DNA of 64,000 bases, from positions 62,001-126,000 of the forward strand of contig JAFUFK010000010.1 of assembly GCA_017469925.1 (NCBI GenBank), read 5' to 3'. The notes beneath the pieces were generated by a model. It made no database searches, had not been told where the DNA came from, and was given only the letters and a program-made list of their open reading frames with translations. This stretch comes from Bacteroidaceae bacterium. GTDB taxonomy: Bacteria > Bacteroidota > Bacteroidia > Bacteroidales > Bacteroidaceae. Each line of letters begins with the position of its first letter. The first letter of the stretch is position 1. Shown piece by piece: positions 35,929-44,852 of the stretch. The translations under genes were made by a program, and so were the position numbers.

Positions 35929-37065
35929 ATGAAAAGATTCATCCTCGGCCTTGCGGCCATCGTGTGTGTGTTAGCGAGTGCTTCGGCACAAAGTATCTAT
36001 GACATCAGCGTGAAGGACGACACAGGAAAGGACATCTCACTCGCCGACTATCGGGGGCACGTCCTGCTTATCGTCAACACGGCCACGCGATGTGGCTTTA
36101 CGCCCCAGTACACCGAGTTAGAGGCGCTCTACGAGAAGTATCACACAGGGGGACTGGAGATTCTCGACTTCCCCTGTAACCAGTTCGGCCAGCAGGCCCC
36201 GGGCAGCATCCAGGAGATTCACCAATTCTGTACGGCCAATTACGACATCCAGTTTCCGCAGTTCGACAAGGTGGAGGTCAACGGTCCCGGCCAGTCACCC
36301 CTCTTTGCCTACCTGAAGGAGCGGAAAGGCTTCGGGGGCTTCGACCAGAACGACCCGAGGGGGAAGATGATGGACAACATGCTGCGGAAGCAAGACGCCG
36401 AGTACGACAAGCGGAGCGACATCAAGTGGAACTTCACGAAGTTCCTCGTCTCGCGCGACGGTCGCGTCGTGAAGCGCTACGAACCCACCGATAAGATGGC
36501 CGACATCGAGGCGGATATTGCCGTTGAACTGAGCCCCGTACTCTCCACCATTATGGCTCGCCGCTCCGTGCGCAAGTACCTCGACCGCCCCGTGGAGCAC
36601 GATAAACTGGCCTTGCTCGCCCGTATGGGCATCAACGCTCCCAGCGGAATGAATCGCCAACCCTGGATTGTCCGCGTCGTGGAAGACCAGAAACTTCTGG
36701 CACAGGTGAACGAGGTCTATAAGAAGGCCAACCCCGAGCAAGTGAAGCGCGACCCGTCGTTCAAGAACATGTTCCGCAATGCACCCAACCTCATTTGCGT
36801 CTGCTCGCCCACGCAGGGTGGCGATCTTGACGCCGGCCTCCTGGGCGAGAATATCATGCTCGCCGCCCAGTCAATGGGGCTCGGCACGTGCTGCCTCGGT
36901 GGCCCTGTCCGCTTCATCACGTCGAATCCCGACGCTGCCTTCTTCCTCCAGCGCCTCGACATCCCCGAGGGCTACCGCCTGAACTACATCATCGCCGTCG
37001 GTTACCCCGACGAACAGCCCGACGCACGTCCCCGCGACGCCAGTAAGGTGAAGTTCATCGAGTAA
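35929..37065 (+). CDS. Exported glutathione peroxidase-nitroreductase fusion
   Basis: A 378-residue protein with a signal peptide (cleavage near ASAQ). Residues 23-190 are a glutathione peroxidase-like thiol peroxidase: NTATRCGFTPQY holds the peroxidatic Cys55, and FPCNQFGQQAPG and KWNFTKFLV supply the usual Gln and Trp. Residues from about 200 onward are an FMN nitroreductase domain (ARRSVRKYLDRPV, NAPSGMNRQPWIVRVV, GLGTCCLGG). I know the two domains as separate proteins. A flavin-fed peroxidase in the envelope is a reasonable guess, not shown. Confidence 0.88.
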   Translation: MKRFILGLAAIVCVLASASAQSIYDISVKDDTGKDISLADYRGHVLLIVNTATRCGFTPQYTELEALYEKYHTGGLEILDFPCNQFGQQAPGSIQEIHQFCTANYDIQFPQFDKVEVNGPGQSPLFAYLKERKGFGGFDQNDPRGKMMDNMLRKQDAEYDKRSDIKWNFTKFLVSRDGRVVKRYEPTDKMADIEADIAVELSPVLSTIMARRSVRKYLDRPVEHDKLALLARMGINAPSGMNRQPWIVRVVEDQKLLAQVNEVYKKANPEQVKRDPSFKNMFRNAPNLICVCSPTQGGDLDAGLLGENIMLAAQSMGLGTCCLGGPVRFITSNPDAAFFLQRLDIPEGYRLNYIIAVGYPDEQPDARPRDASKVKFIE

Positions 37066-37122
37066 CGGTGCGCTATCACCCGATTTCTCGCTAAAAAACA
37101 TCACCTTTTGCTTTTTTTTTAG

Positions 37123-37130
37123 TATATTTG
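37123..37130 (+). promoter_or_regulatory. -7 element of parC
   Basis: TATATTTG, 26 bases before the ATG. A T-rich run lies just upstream. Confidence 0.6.
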
Positions 37131-37155
37131 CGCGGAAATTTGTTAAGAAAAGAGA

Positions 37156-39813
37156 ATGACTGACGACGTAAAGCAGATAGAAGGCATCACCCACCACCTG
37201 AACCAGATGTACCAAAACTGGTTCCTCGACTATGCATCCTACGTAATCTTGGAACGTGCCGTGCCGCACATCGGCGACGGATTCAAGCCCGTACAGCGGC
37301 GCATCATGCACTCGATGAAGCGCATGGACGACGGCCGCTTCAACAAGGTGGCCAACATCGTGGGCCACACGATGCAGTTCCACCCCCACGGCGATGCCTC
37401 CATCAAGGACGCGCTCGTGCAACTCGGACAGAAAGACCTGCTGGTCGACTGTCAGGGTAACTGGGGTAACATACTGACGGGCGACGATGCCGCCGCCGGC
37501 CGTTACATCGAGGCCCGCCTTTCGAAGTTCGCGCTCGACGTGGTCTTTAACCCGAAGACGACGGAATGGAAACTCTCGTACGACGGCCGCAACAAGGAGC
37601 CCATCACCCTGCCCGTGAAGTTCCCCCTGCTGCTGGCACAGGGGGCCGAGGGCATTGCCGTCGGTCTGAGTTGCAAGATACTGCCCCACAACCTGAACGA
37701 AATCTGCGACGCCGCCATCAGTTACCTCCACGGCGAGGAGTTCCATCTCTACCCCGACTTCCCCACAGGCGGCTCGATAGACGTGTCGAAGTACAACGAC
37801 GGGCAGCGCGGCGGCACCGTTCGCGTCCGCGCCAAGATAGAGAAGCGCGACGCCAAAACGCTCGCCATCACGGAGATTCCCTTCGGCAAGACGACGGGCA
37901 CGGCCAGCAAGCCCAGCCCCTTCATCGACAGCATACTGAAAGCGGCCGAGAAGGGAAAGATAAAGGTGCGCAAGGTGGAAGACCTGACGGCCTCGGGCGT
38001 AGAGATACTCATCCACCTGACCCCGGGCGCCAGCAGCGACAAGACCATCGACGCATTGTATGCCTGTACGGATTGCGAGGTCAGCATCTCGCCCAACTGC
38101 TGCGTCATCGACGAGCGCAAACCCTGTTTCCTGACGGTGAGCGACGTCTTGAAGCGCAACACCGACACCACGCTCAACCTCCTGAAGCAGGAGCGCCTTA
38201 TCCGCAAGGGCGAACTCCTCGAGGCCCTGCACTTCGCCACCCTGGAACAGATATTCATCGAGGAGCGCATCTATAAGGACCGCCAGTTCGAGAACGCCAA
38301 GACGATGGACCAGGCCTGCGAGTGGATTGACGAACGCCTGACCCCGTGGTACCCGAAGATGGTGCGCGAGGTGACGAAGGACGATATCCTCAAGTTGATG
38401 GAGATAAAGATGGCCCGCATCCTGAAGTTCAATAAGGACAAGGCCGAGGAGAACATCGCCCGCATCAAGGACGAGATTGCCCAGATAGACAAGGAACTGG
38501 CCAACATGGTGGAGGTCACCTGCGACTGGTTCCGCTTCATCAAGGAGAAGTACGGCAAGGACCATCCGCGCCTGACCGAGATAAAGAACTTCGACACCAT
38601 CACCGCGGCGAAGGTCGTCGAGGCCAACCAGAAACTCTACATCAATCGCGAAGAGGGCTTCATCGGCACAGGTATGAAGAAGGACGAGTACGTACAGAAC
38701 TGTTCCGACATCGACGACGTTATTCTTTTCTATAAGGACGGTACATACAAGGTCGTACGCATCGCCGACAAACTATTTGTGGGCGAGACGGAACGCTCGA
38801 AAGCCGAAAAGAAGAAAGCCGAGATTATCCACGTGGCCGTTTTCAAGAAGAACGACTCGCGCACGGTCTATAATGCCATCTACCGCGACGGCAAGGCGGG
38901 GACCTACTACATCAAGCGCTTTAACGTAACCAGCATCACCCGCGACCGCGAATATGACCTCACACAAGGCAAGCCGGGCAGCCGGGTAGTCTATTTCACC
39001 CCGAACCCCAACGGCGAGGCCGAGGTCGTGAAGGTGACCCTGAAGCCTAACCCAAAACTAAAGCGCGTATTCTTCGACAAGGACTTCTCCGAGATTGCCA
39101 TCAAGGGGCGCCAGAGCATGGGCAATCTGGTGACGAAACTCGACGTAGCCAGCATCCGCCTCACACGCCACGGCGGCAGCACGCTGGGCGGCCGAAAGGT
39201 GTGGTTCGACCCCGACGTGAAGCGCCTGAACTACGACGGGCAGGGCGACTATCTGGGCGAGTTCAATAGCGACGAACAGATACTGGTGATAAGGAAGAAC
39301 GGCGAGTTCTACGTCACGAACTTCGACGCGAACAACCACTACGAGGACGACATCCTGCGCATCGAGAAGTATGACTCAAACAAGGTCTGGACGGCCTGTC
39401 TCTTCGATGCCGACCAGCAAGGCTATGCCTACATGAAGCGCTTCACGCTCGATGCCACCGCGCGCCACCAGAACTATCTCGGCGAGAATCCCGACAGTCA
39501 ACTCATCCTCCTTACCGACACCCCCTACCCCCACCTTCTCGTCACGATGGGCGGTGCCGACGACTTCCGCGAACCGCTCGACCTGGAGGCCGAAGACTTC
39601 ATCGGCGTAAAGAGTTTCAAGGCCAAGGGCAAGCGCATCACAACCTGCACAGTCGCCCGTATCGAGGAACTGGAACCCACAAAGCAGCCCGAAGTCCCCG
39701 AGGCTCCGGATGATTCGGAATTTCCAGAGACCTCGGATAATCCAGAATCTCCAGAGGAAAGCCAGGACGAAGTGGCCGACCAACTGAACGGACAACTGCG
39801 TCTCTTTGAATAA
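37156..39813 (+). CDS. parC: DNA topoisomerase IV subunit A
   Basis: An 885-residue type IIA topoisomerase subunit that cuts and passes DNA to unlink daughter chromosomes. Typical blocks are VILERAVPHIGDGFKPVQRRI, FHPHGDASIKDALVQLGQ and the active-site tyrosine in AAGRYIEARLSKFA (about residue 116). The C-terminal beta-propeller is followed by an acidic tail rich in Pro, Glu and Ser (about residues 845-875). The Bacteroidetes form lacks the GyrA-box, which favours ParC over GyrA. parE is not in the window. Confidence 0.9.
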   Translation: MTDDVKQIEGITHHLNQMYQNWFLDYASYVILERAVPHIGDGFKPVQRRIMHSMKRMDDGRFNKVANIVGHTMQFHPHGDASIKDALVQLGQKDLLVDCQGNWGNILTGDDAAAGRYIEARLSKFALDVVFNPKTTEWKLSYDGRNKEPITLPVKFPLLLAQGAEGIAVGLSCKILPHNLNEICDAAISYLHGEEFHLYPDFPTGGSIDVSKYNDGQRGGTVRVRAKIEKRDAKTLAITEIPFGKTTGTASKPSPFIDSILKAAEKGKIKVRKVEDLTASGVEILIHLTPGASSDKTIDALYACTDCEVSISPNCCVIDERKPCFLTVSDVLKRNTDTTLNLLKQERLIRKGELLEALHFATLEQIFIEERIYKDRQFENAKTMDQACEWIDERLTPWYPKMVREVTKDDILKLMEIKMARILKFNKDKAEENIARIKDEIAQIDKELANMVEVTCDWFRFIKEKYGKDHPRLTEIKNFDTITAAKVVEANQKLYINREEGFIGTGMKKDEYVQNCSDIDDVILFYKDGTYKVVRIADKLFVGETERSKAEKKKAEIIHVAVFKKNDSRTVYNAIYRDGKAGTYYIKRFNVTSITRDREYDLTQGKPGSRVVYFTPNPNGEAEVVKVTLKPNPKLKRVFFDKDFSEIAIKGRQSMGNLVTKLDVASIRLTRHGGSTLGGRKVWFDPDVKRLNYDGQGDYLGEFNSDEQILVIRKNGEFYVTNFDANNHYEDDILRIEKYDSNKVWTACLFDADQQGYAYMKRFTLDATARHQNYLGENPDSQLILLTDTPYPHLLVTMGGADDFREPLDLEAEDFIGVKSFKAKGKRITTCTVARIEELEPTKQPEVPEAPDDSEFPETSDNPESPEESQDEVADQLNGQLRLFE

Positions 39814-39844
39814 AACCCAACCCTCCCTTGTAGAGAGCATTCGT

Positions 39845-40648
39845 ATGAGAAAGATATTCTTCATTCTGATCATACTGACCAATCTCCTTCCCCTCCCCAT
39901 TATGGGGGAGGGGGCAGGGGAGAGGGTCTCCACTCATGCCACCCTCTTCGGCATTGGCCACGTCAATCATCTCGATACCTATCTCTCCCCCTTGGAGTAC
40001 CAGGGACCGCAACTGACCTACCTGCACGAAACGTTCCGTCCGCTCCTACGTAACGAGCACATCGTATTCCAGACCACCACCCAAGGCGAGTTCTCTTACT
40101 CGAAAAACGAGGCAGAGACGGCCCACTATTTAGGCGGGAGCATTCGCTACGACTTCGGATGGGGGCGGCGGTGGTGCGACATACTCCTCCCTGGGCTCGA
40201 CCTTACCGCAGGTGGACTTGCAGGCGGCACATTGGGTTTCCTCTATAACAATCGCAACACGAACAATCCTGCCCAAGCGCGAGCCGACCTTCGCCTCTCT
40301 GCAGCCTTTCGTGCCGATTACTGCTTCCATATTCGCAAGCAAACGCTTGCCCTTCACTACCAAGCCCATCTGCCCCTCCTGGGCATGGCCTTCTCTCCCC
40401 AGTACGGACAAAGTTACTACGACCTCTTCGACCAGGGCAACTACGACCACAACCTCGTCTGCACGTACCCAGGCAATGCCCTCTCTCTGCGCCAACTGCT
40501 TACGCTTGACATCCCTATCCGCAGGAGCACCCTGCGCCTCGGCTACCTCAGCGACCTACGTCAACTGAAGGTCAACGGTATCCGTCAGCACCAGTACGGG
40601 CGCTCGTTCATAATCGGATATGTACGTAACATCAGTTTCCGACCATGA
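39845..40648 (+). CDS. DUF3316-like exported protein
   Basis: A 267-residue protein that looks like an outer-membrane beta-barrel (alternating hydrophobic and aromatic residues, terminal GRSFIIGYVRNISFRP). It fits my memory of the DUF3316 family, but not strongly. The signal region contains LLPLPIMGEGAGERVS, read from a GC-rich intergenic-type repeat (39884-39928). The gene follows parC by 31 bases and overlaps the S41 protease start by four bases. Confidence 0.65.
   Translation: MRKIFFILIILTNLLPLPIMGEGAGERVSTHATLFGIGHVNHLDTYLSPLEYQGPQLTYLHETFRPLLRNEHIVFQTTTQGEFSYSKNEAETAHYLGGSIRYDFGWGRRWCDILLPGLDLTAGGLAGGTLGFLYNNRNTNNPAQARADLRLSAAFRADYCFHIRKQTLALHYQAHLPLLGMAFSPQYGQSYYDLFDQGNYDHNLVCTYPGNALSLRQLLTLDIPIRRSTLRLGYLSDLRQLKVNGIRQHQYGRSFIIGYVRNISFRP
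39884..39928. repeat. GC-rich hairpin repeat inside a signal-peptide coding region
   Basis: A CCCCTCCCC arm and a GGGGGAGGGG arm with an ATTAT loop, then GGCAGGGGAGAGGG. It resembles the 36-bp repeats at 28747 and 29207 in style but is a different sequence. Confidence 0.7.
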
Positions 40649-41655
40649 AAAGACTGGCACTCTACATATTCCTCCTCCTGATCACGACGCTCACGGCCTG
40701 CGTTCGTGAGGACACCTTCGACGACACGCCGGAGGGGAACTTCGAGGCGCTGTGGCGGATTATCGACGAGCACTACTGCTTCTTCGACTACAAGGGCGAG
40801 GCCATCGGGCTCGACTGGAACGAGGTGCACCAGCGCTATCGGTCACGCATATCGCCCCAGATGACGAAGACGCAGCTCCAGGAGGTGCTCTGCGAGATGC
40901 TGGCGGAACTCAGGGACGGGCACGTCAACCTCTACACCTCGGCCGATGTCTCGCGCTACTGGCATTGGTACGAGGACTATCCCCGCAACTGGTCACAGGA
41001 GTTGCGCGACCACTACCTGGGCACCGACTACAAGATAGCCGCGGGCATCAAGTACCGCATACTGGAGGACAACATCGGGCTCGTGGTCTATGAGAACTTC
41101 AGCGCCGGCGTGGGCGAGGGCAATCTGGACGACGTCATGTACTACCTGCGCTCGTGCGACGGACTCATCATCGACGTACGCGGCAACACGGGCGGTACGC
41201 TCACCTATGCCGAACGCCTCGCCCAGCGCCTGACCAACGAACGCCGACTCGTGGGCTACACCACCTATAAGACTGGGACCGGCCACGCCGACTTCTCTTC
41301 GCCCAAGGCCCAGTACATCGACCCCTCCAATGGAGTGCGCTGGCAGAAGCGTGTCGTCGTCCTACAGAATCGCGAGTGCTACTCCGCCTGCAACATATTC
41401 ATAAGGAACGCACGCGCGTGTGAGCGCGTCACCACCCTGGGCGACCGTTCGGGGGGCGGGAGCGGCATGCCCTTCTCGTCCGAACTGCCCAACGGTTGGG
41501 CCGTGCGTTTCAGTGCCTCGCCCTCGTTCGACGCCCAAATGCAGCAGATAGAGTTCGGCATCGAGCCCGACATCCCTTGCTCCCTCGACTCGGCCGACGT
41601 TGCCCGCCATCGCGATACGCTGATAGAGCGGGCACGGACGCTACTGCGAAATTAA
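40645..41655 (+). CDS. S41-family protease lipoprotein
   Basis: A 336-residue lipoprotein (lipobox LTAC). It has the C-terminal-processing protease/tricorn-like core: a helical N-terminal part (FEALWRIIDEHYCFFDYKG), DGLIIDVRGNTGGTL, and the catalytic serine in NRECYSACNIFIRNA. No PDZ domain is evident. Its ATG overlaps the upstream stop (ATGA). The substrate is unknown; such Bacteroidetes proteins are usually in the periplasm or on the surface. Confidence 0.87.
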   Translation: MKRLALYIFLLLITTLTACVREDTFDDTPEGNFEALWRIIDEHYCFFDYKGEAIGLDWNEVHQRYRSRISPQMTKTQLQEVLCEMLAELRDGHVNLYTSADVSRYWHWYEDYPRNWSQELRDHYLGTDYKIAAGIKYRILEDNIGLVVYENFSAGVGEGNLDDVMYYLRSCDGLIIDVRGNTGGTLTYAERLAQRLTNERRLVGYTTYKTGTGHADFSSPKAQYIDPSNGVRWQKRVVVLQNRECYSACNIFIRNARACERVTTLGDRSGGGSGMPFSSELPNGWAVRFSASPSFDAQMQQIEFGIEPDIPCSLDSADVARHRDTLIERARTLLRN

Positions 41656-41676
41656 CTTCCCTACATACAAGAAAAA

Positions 41677-41706
41677 AAAGAGAGGCCCACCGAAGGGTCC
41701 CTCTTT
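41677..41706 (-). terminator. Terminator after tRNA-Leu
   Basis: AAAGAGAGG (41677-41685) pairs with CCCTCTTT near 41699-41706. The minus-strand side ends in a run of T residues (A-run 41672-41679 on the plus strand). It may also stop the S41 transcript from the other side. Confidence 0.75.
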
Positions 41707-41710
41707 CTCG

Positions 41711-41792
41711 TACGCCTGATAAGACTCGAACTTACACGCCCAAAGGCACCAGATCCTAAGTCTGGCGTGTCTACCAATTCCACCACAAGCGC
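41711..41792 (-). tRNA. tRNA-Leu (anticodon UAG)
   Basis: An 82-base cloverleaf. Acceptor stem GCGCTTG pairs with CAGGCGT (two G-U pairs), then a discriminator A; no CCA is encoded. Anticodon stem CCAGA/TCTGG with loop CTTAGGA gives anticodon TAG, reading CUA. A class II variable arm (TGCC...GGGC) and the T loop GTTCGAGTC are present. Confidence 0.96.
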
Positions 41793-41807
41793 AACTGTTA
41801 GGCGATG

Positions 41808-41839
41808 CAAAAGTACGGGTTTTCCGCGAAATGGCCAAA
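41808..41839 (-). promoter_or_regulatory. Promoter of tRNA-Leu
   Basis: On the minus strand TTTG (41836-41839), 20 bases, TACTTTTG (41808-41815), about 16 bases before the tRNA 5' end. Confidence 0.8.
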
Positions 41840-41854
41840 TAAGTAGCTGATTTA

Positions 41855-41886
41855 TTTGCGAACTTACGCAATTCGCACTATCTTTG
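41855..41886 (+). promoter_or_regulatory. Promoter of the GH18 gene
   Basis: TTTG (41855-41858), 20 bases, TATCTTTG (41879-41886), then ATG at 41911. It is divergent from the tRNA-Leu promoter, with the two -33 boxes only 15 bases apart. Confidence 0.8.
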
Positions 41887-41910
41887 CCTGCAAGAAAAAC
41901 CTTCCTCACC

Positions 41911-44460
41911 ATGAAGAGACATCTCCTCCTCCTGCTTCTTACCCTCACGGGCCTTGTCATCCATGCCCAAGTCGATAACTATGCCGTACGCCTCGCCCCG
42001 GGCGGGAACGTCGATTGCGGCCCCATGCCCGAGCTGAACGGGCTCGACCAGTACACCCTCCAGCTCTGGTTCTATGCCGACGACTGGACGGAGGGCTCCA
42101 CCCTGCTCCAGCGTGGCGAGGGACTGCGCCTCCAGGCCGGCGGAACGAACAAACTCCTGGCCACGGTAGGCAGCGAGACGTTCACCGTCACCAACACCTT
42201 CCTCAACGCTGGGCGCTGGACTCACGTCACGATGCTCAGCACGGGCGAGAAACTCATCTTCTACATCAACGGCAACCGCACGAAGACCTTCTCGGGCCGC
42301 TACCCCCTGCCCGAGGACGGCGAGTCGCACCTCCTCCTGGGCAGTGACACCTATCAGGGAAGGCTCGACGAAATACGCATCTGGAACACCGAAATCACCG
42401 ATGAATTCGGCTATTTTGTGCATACGACCCTCAATAAGTGGGTGCCTCAGTTGGACAATCTCGTAGCCTACTTCAAGTGCGACCAGGAACTATGTCCCAA
42501 CCTTGTCGATTACAAACCCCTGTTCGACCCTACTGCCGAATACAATCACCACGGGACCTTCTCTGCCACAGGAGCGACACTGGAGAAGGTCACCGACAAC
42601 ACGGGCATGCCCTACCTGCTCAACGGAGCCTACTGCGACAACGCCCGCTTCTACGACCGTGCCGTCGATCGCGACAAGTACCTGCTCTCGAACGACCTCA
42701 TCATCCTTGGCATCAACTCCTACACCGACGGCCACCTGCGCTATGCCTCCACCTGCGACCACGCCACGCCCACGGGCTGCCAGTACCTTAGCGAGTTCGA
42801 GGGCCGCCAAGGCGTAGTCCAGTTCACGGGCGAGGGTTCACGCCTCACCGCCACCGAGACGGCCCTCGAGCCCTCCAGCAAGGGCTACACCTTCGAGACG
42901 TGGCTCTACCTCGACGAGTGGACGCCCGGTGCCTACCTCTTCCGCAAGGAGACTACCGACCAGAAGCACGGCCTCTCCATCAGTCTCGGCGACGCCGAAG
43001 ACCGCACCCTCGTCGTACGCGTCAACGGCCACCGCTTTGTCAACCGCAGCAAACTCGAGCCCGGCCGCTGGACCCACCTGGCCATTACTACCCAGAGCGG
43101 GACAACGGTGCCCACCGCCCTACTCTTCCTCTGCGACGGCAAGGCCTCGTACCCCGACGCCTCCCTCTCCGACACCTCGGCCGACACCACCCCGACGGGC
43201 ATGGACGACTGTCCCGCCATCCTGGGCGAGGGACTCCGTGGCAAACTCGACGAGACCGCCCTCTGGAACCAGAACTTCACGGCCGGCAACCTGGTCAGCC
43301 ACATGACCGCCGTCCCCTTCCCCGGCATCGGCATCAAGCAGACGGCCAGCGTACTGGCCAACGGCGCCGCCTACTACCGCTACGACCAGCCCGAACAGCC
43401 CGGCTACGACTACTTCTCCCAGGACGAGTGGCGCCGCATCATGCTATCGGCCTACGAGGGCTATCGCGGCTATCAGGTGCGCATCTCCGTGCGCAGCCAT
43501 ACGGGCTGGCAGACCACCATCGCCGATGCCTCGCGGCGTAAGATATTTGCCGCCGACCTGGCCCGACTCTCCGAGGGCTACGACGGCGTAGAACTCGACC
43601 TCGAGTGGATGGACGGCACCCAGACCAACCTCGGCCTCCTGGCCGACGAAATCCTAGCCGTCCTGCCCGAGGGGAAGACCCTCATGATATCGTGCCACGC
43701 CTACGGCGCCTACCGCTTCCCCACGGCCAAGATAAGCAAGGTCGATGGCTTCACCATGCAGCAGTACGGTCCGCAGAACACCTTCACGAAGTGGAGCAAC
43801 TTCCAGAGTTCGTACAACAACTTCGTCAGCTACGGTTTCCCAAAGGACAAAATCTACCTCTCCTACTCCACCACCACCTCCAAGGGCTACGACGCCTCGG
43901 GGACGGCCACGGGCGAAGTCGTGGGCGTGCGCAAGGGATTCCTCGAGCGCGACGACTACCAGCCCGACTACACCGCCGACACCGAGACCTGGCAGTACAA
44001 CGGCCTGACCTACTACTTCATGGGCCCCGGCCAGGTCTATCGCCGTGCCAAGTTCTGCGTCGATAACGCGCTCATGGGCATCTTCTACTGGGACCTGGGC
44101 AACGACATCCCGACCAGCCACCCCTACAGCCTGCCGAAGGCCTGCTCATACGCGCTGAACAGCAACGTCGATACCCTGGTCACCGAGGTCCGCGTCCAAC
44201 ACCCCGACGCCGTCCGTCGCCCCTCGGCCGGCGCTGACAGGCTCACCATCCGCCTCGACGCCTCGGGCCATCGCCTACAGGTAGCCGTCCCCTCGGGCCT
44301 CTCCGTCCGCCAGTTGCAACTCTACAGCCCTTCGGGCCAATGCCTGGCACGGGGCCACGGTTCCAGCCTCTCCCTGCGCCCCCTGCCCTCGGGCGTCTAT
44401 CTCCTGCGTGCCCAGCTCAGCGACGGCACGACGGCCTCCCATTCCCTGATAAAGAAGTAA
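41911..44460 (+). CDS. Secreted GH18-family glycosidase with two LamG domains
   Basis: An 849-residue exported protein. Two concanavalin-like LamG domains (about residues 30-150 and 310-470) surround an unassigned segment. A GH18 barrel then spans about 480-760, with the catalytic motif DGVELDLEW near residue 560. The normal DxxDxDxE motif keeps its last glutamate but has Glu in place of the second Asp. GH18 enzymes cut chitin or glycoprotein N-glycans (endo-beta-N-acetylglucosaminidase). The end (LPSGVYLLRAQLSDG) is a T9SS-like sorting tail. The gene leads the polysaccharide utilisation locus. Confidence 0.88.
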   Translation: MKRHLLLLLLTLTGLVIHAQVDNYAVRLAPGGNVDCGPMPELNGLDQYTLQLWFYADDWTEGSTLLQRGEGLRLQAGGTNKLLATVGSETFTVTNTFLNAGRWTHVTMLSTGEKLIFYINGNRTKTFSGRYPLPEDGESHLLLGSDTYQGRLDEIRIWNTEITDEFGYFVHTTLNKWVPQLDNLVAYFKCDQELCPNLVDYKPLFDPTAEYNHHGTFSATGATLEKVTDNTGMPYLLNGAYCDNARFYDRAVDRDKYLLSNDLIILGINSYTDGHLRYASTCDHATPTGCQYLSEFEGRQGVVQFTGEGSRLTATETALEPSSKGYTFETWLYLDEWTPGAYLFRKETTDQKHGLSISLGDAEDRTLVVRVNGHRFVNRSKLEPGRWTHLAITTQSGTTVPTALLFLCDGKASYPDASLSDTSADTTPTGMDDCPAILGEGLRGKLDETALWNQNFTAGNLVSHMTAVPFPGIGIKQTASVLANGAAYYRYDQPEQPGYDYFSQDEWRRIMLSAYEGYRGYQVRISVRSHTGWQTTIADASRRKIFAADLARLSEGYDGVELDLEWMDGTQTNLGLLADEILAVLPEGKTLMISCHAYGAYRFPTAKISKVDGFTMQQYGPQNTFTKWSNFQSSYNNFVSYGFPKDKIYLSYSTTTSKGYDASGTATGEVVGVRKGFLERDDYQPDYTADTETWQYNGLTYYFMGPGQVYRRAKFCVDNALMGIFYWDLGNDIPTSHPYSLPKACSYALNSNVDTLVTEVRVQHPDAVRRPSAGADRLTIRLDASGHRLQVAVPSGLSVRQLQLYSPSGQCLARGHGSSLSLRPLPSGVYLLRAQLSDGTTASHSLIKK

Positions 44461-44480
44461 GACAAGAGCGGCACTTTGTC

Positions 44481-44625
44481 GTTCGGCCGCGGTGGAACGA
44501 TGGTTCGGCCGCGGTGGAACGTTCGTTCGTCCGCGGACGAACGATGAGAACCTGTCGTCGTTCAATCGCGATGGAACGTTCGTTCGATGCCGATGGAACG
44601 TTCGTTCGATGCGCATCGAACGATG
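44481..44625. repeat. Dyad-repeat array C: six 22-bp units
   Basis: Two blocks of three 22-bp units (44481-44546 and 44560-44625) are separated by 13 bases. The core is a dyad, GTTCG(nnnn)CG(nnnn)GAAC, for example GTTCGTCCGCGGACGAAC in unit 3. Linkers alternate between GATG and GTTC. It lies between the GH18 and GH16 genes. Confidence 0.9.
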
Positions 44626-44674
44626 ACAGGACGGGAAAAATAATCTGCGAAAACTGCAAAATATCCACGCTTCA

Positions 44675-44706
44675 TTGCCGTATGTAAGAAAAAATCCTTA
44701 TATTTG
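44675..44706 (+). promoter_or_regulatory. Promoter of the GH16-SusCD transcript
   Basis: TTG (44675-44677), 21 bases, TATATTTG (44699-44706). Transcription would start near 44713, before the ATG at 44750. Confidence 0.6.
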
Positions 44707-44780
44707 TAGCGAGAAAGATATCCATTTTGGGCTAACTAACCACCGAATCATGCACAAGCAAACATTCAACCGCGTAGTTA

Positions 44781-44789
44781 CCCCCCCCC
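44781..44789. repeat. Nine-C homopolymer tract
   Basis: Nine C residues between the ATG at 44750 and the GH16 coding frame. With eight (or eleven) C residues the ATG would be in frame with the whole enzyme. Confidence 0.85.
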
Positions 44790-44852
44790 ATTTACTGGAG
44801 GGCTAATTTACAGAAAATCAGTAGATTACACACCCTGTTTGTCGCCTTCGCC

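Noticed and set aside
36871-38565. Long open frame on the minus strand opposite the peroxidase fusion and parC
   Set aside because: It is a shadow of the GC-rich parC coding strand; the sense genes have clear families and the antisense product has none.
41871-41910. Extension of the GH18 protein upstream of 41911
   Set aside because: The upstream in-frame TTG is within the -7 box, and the signal peptide is complete from 41911.
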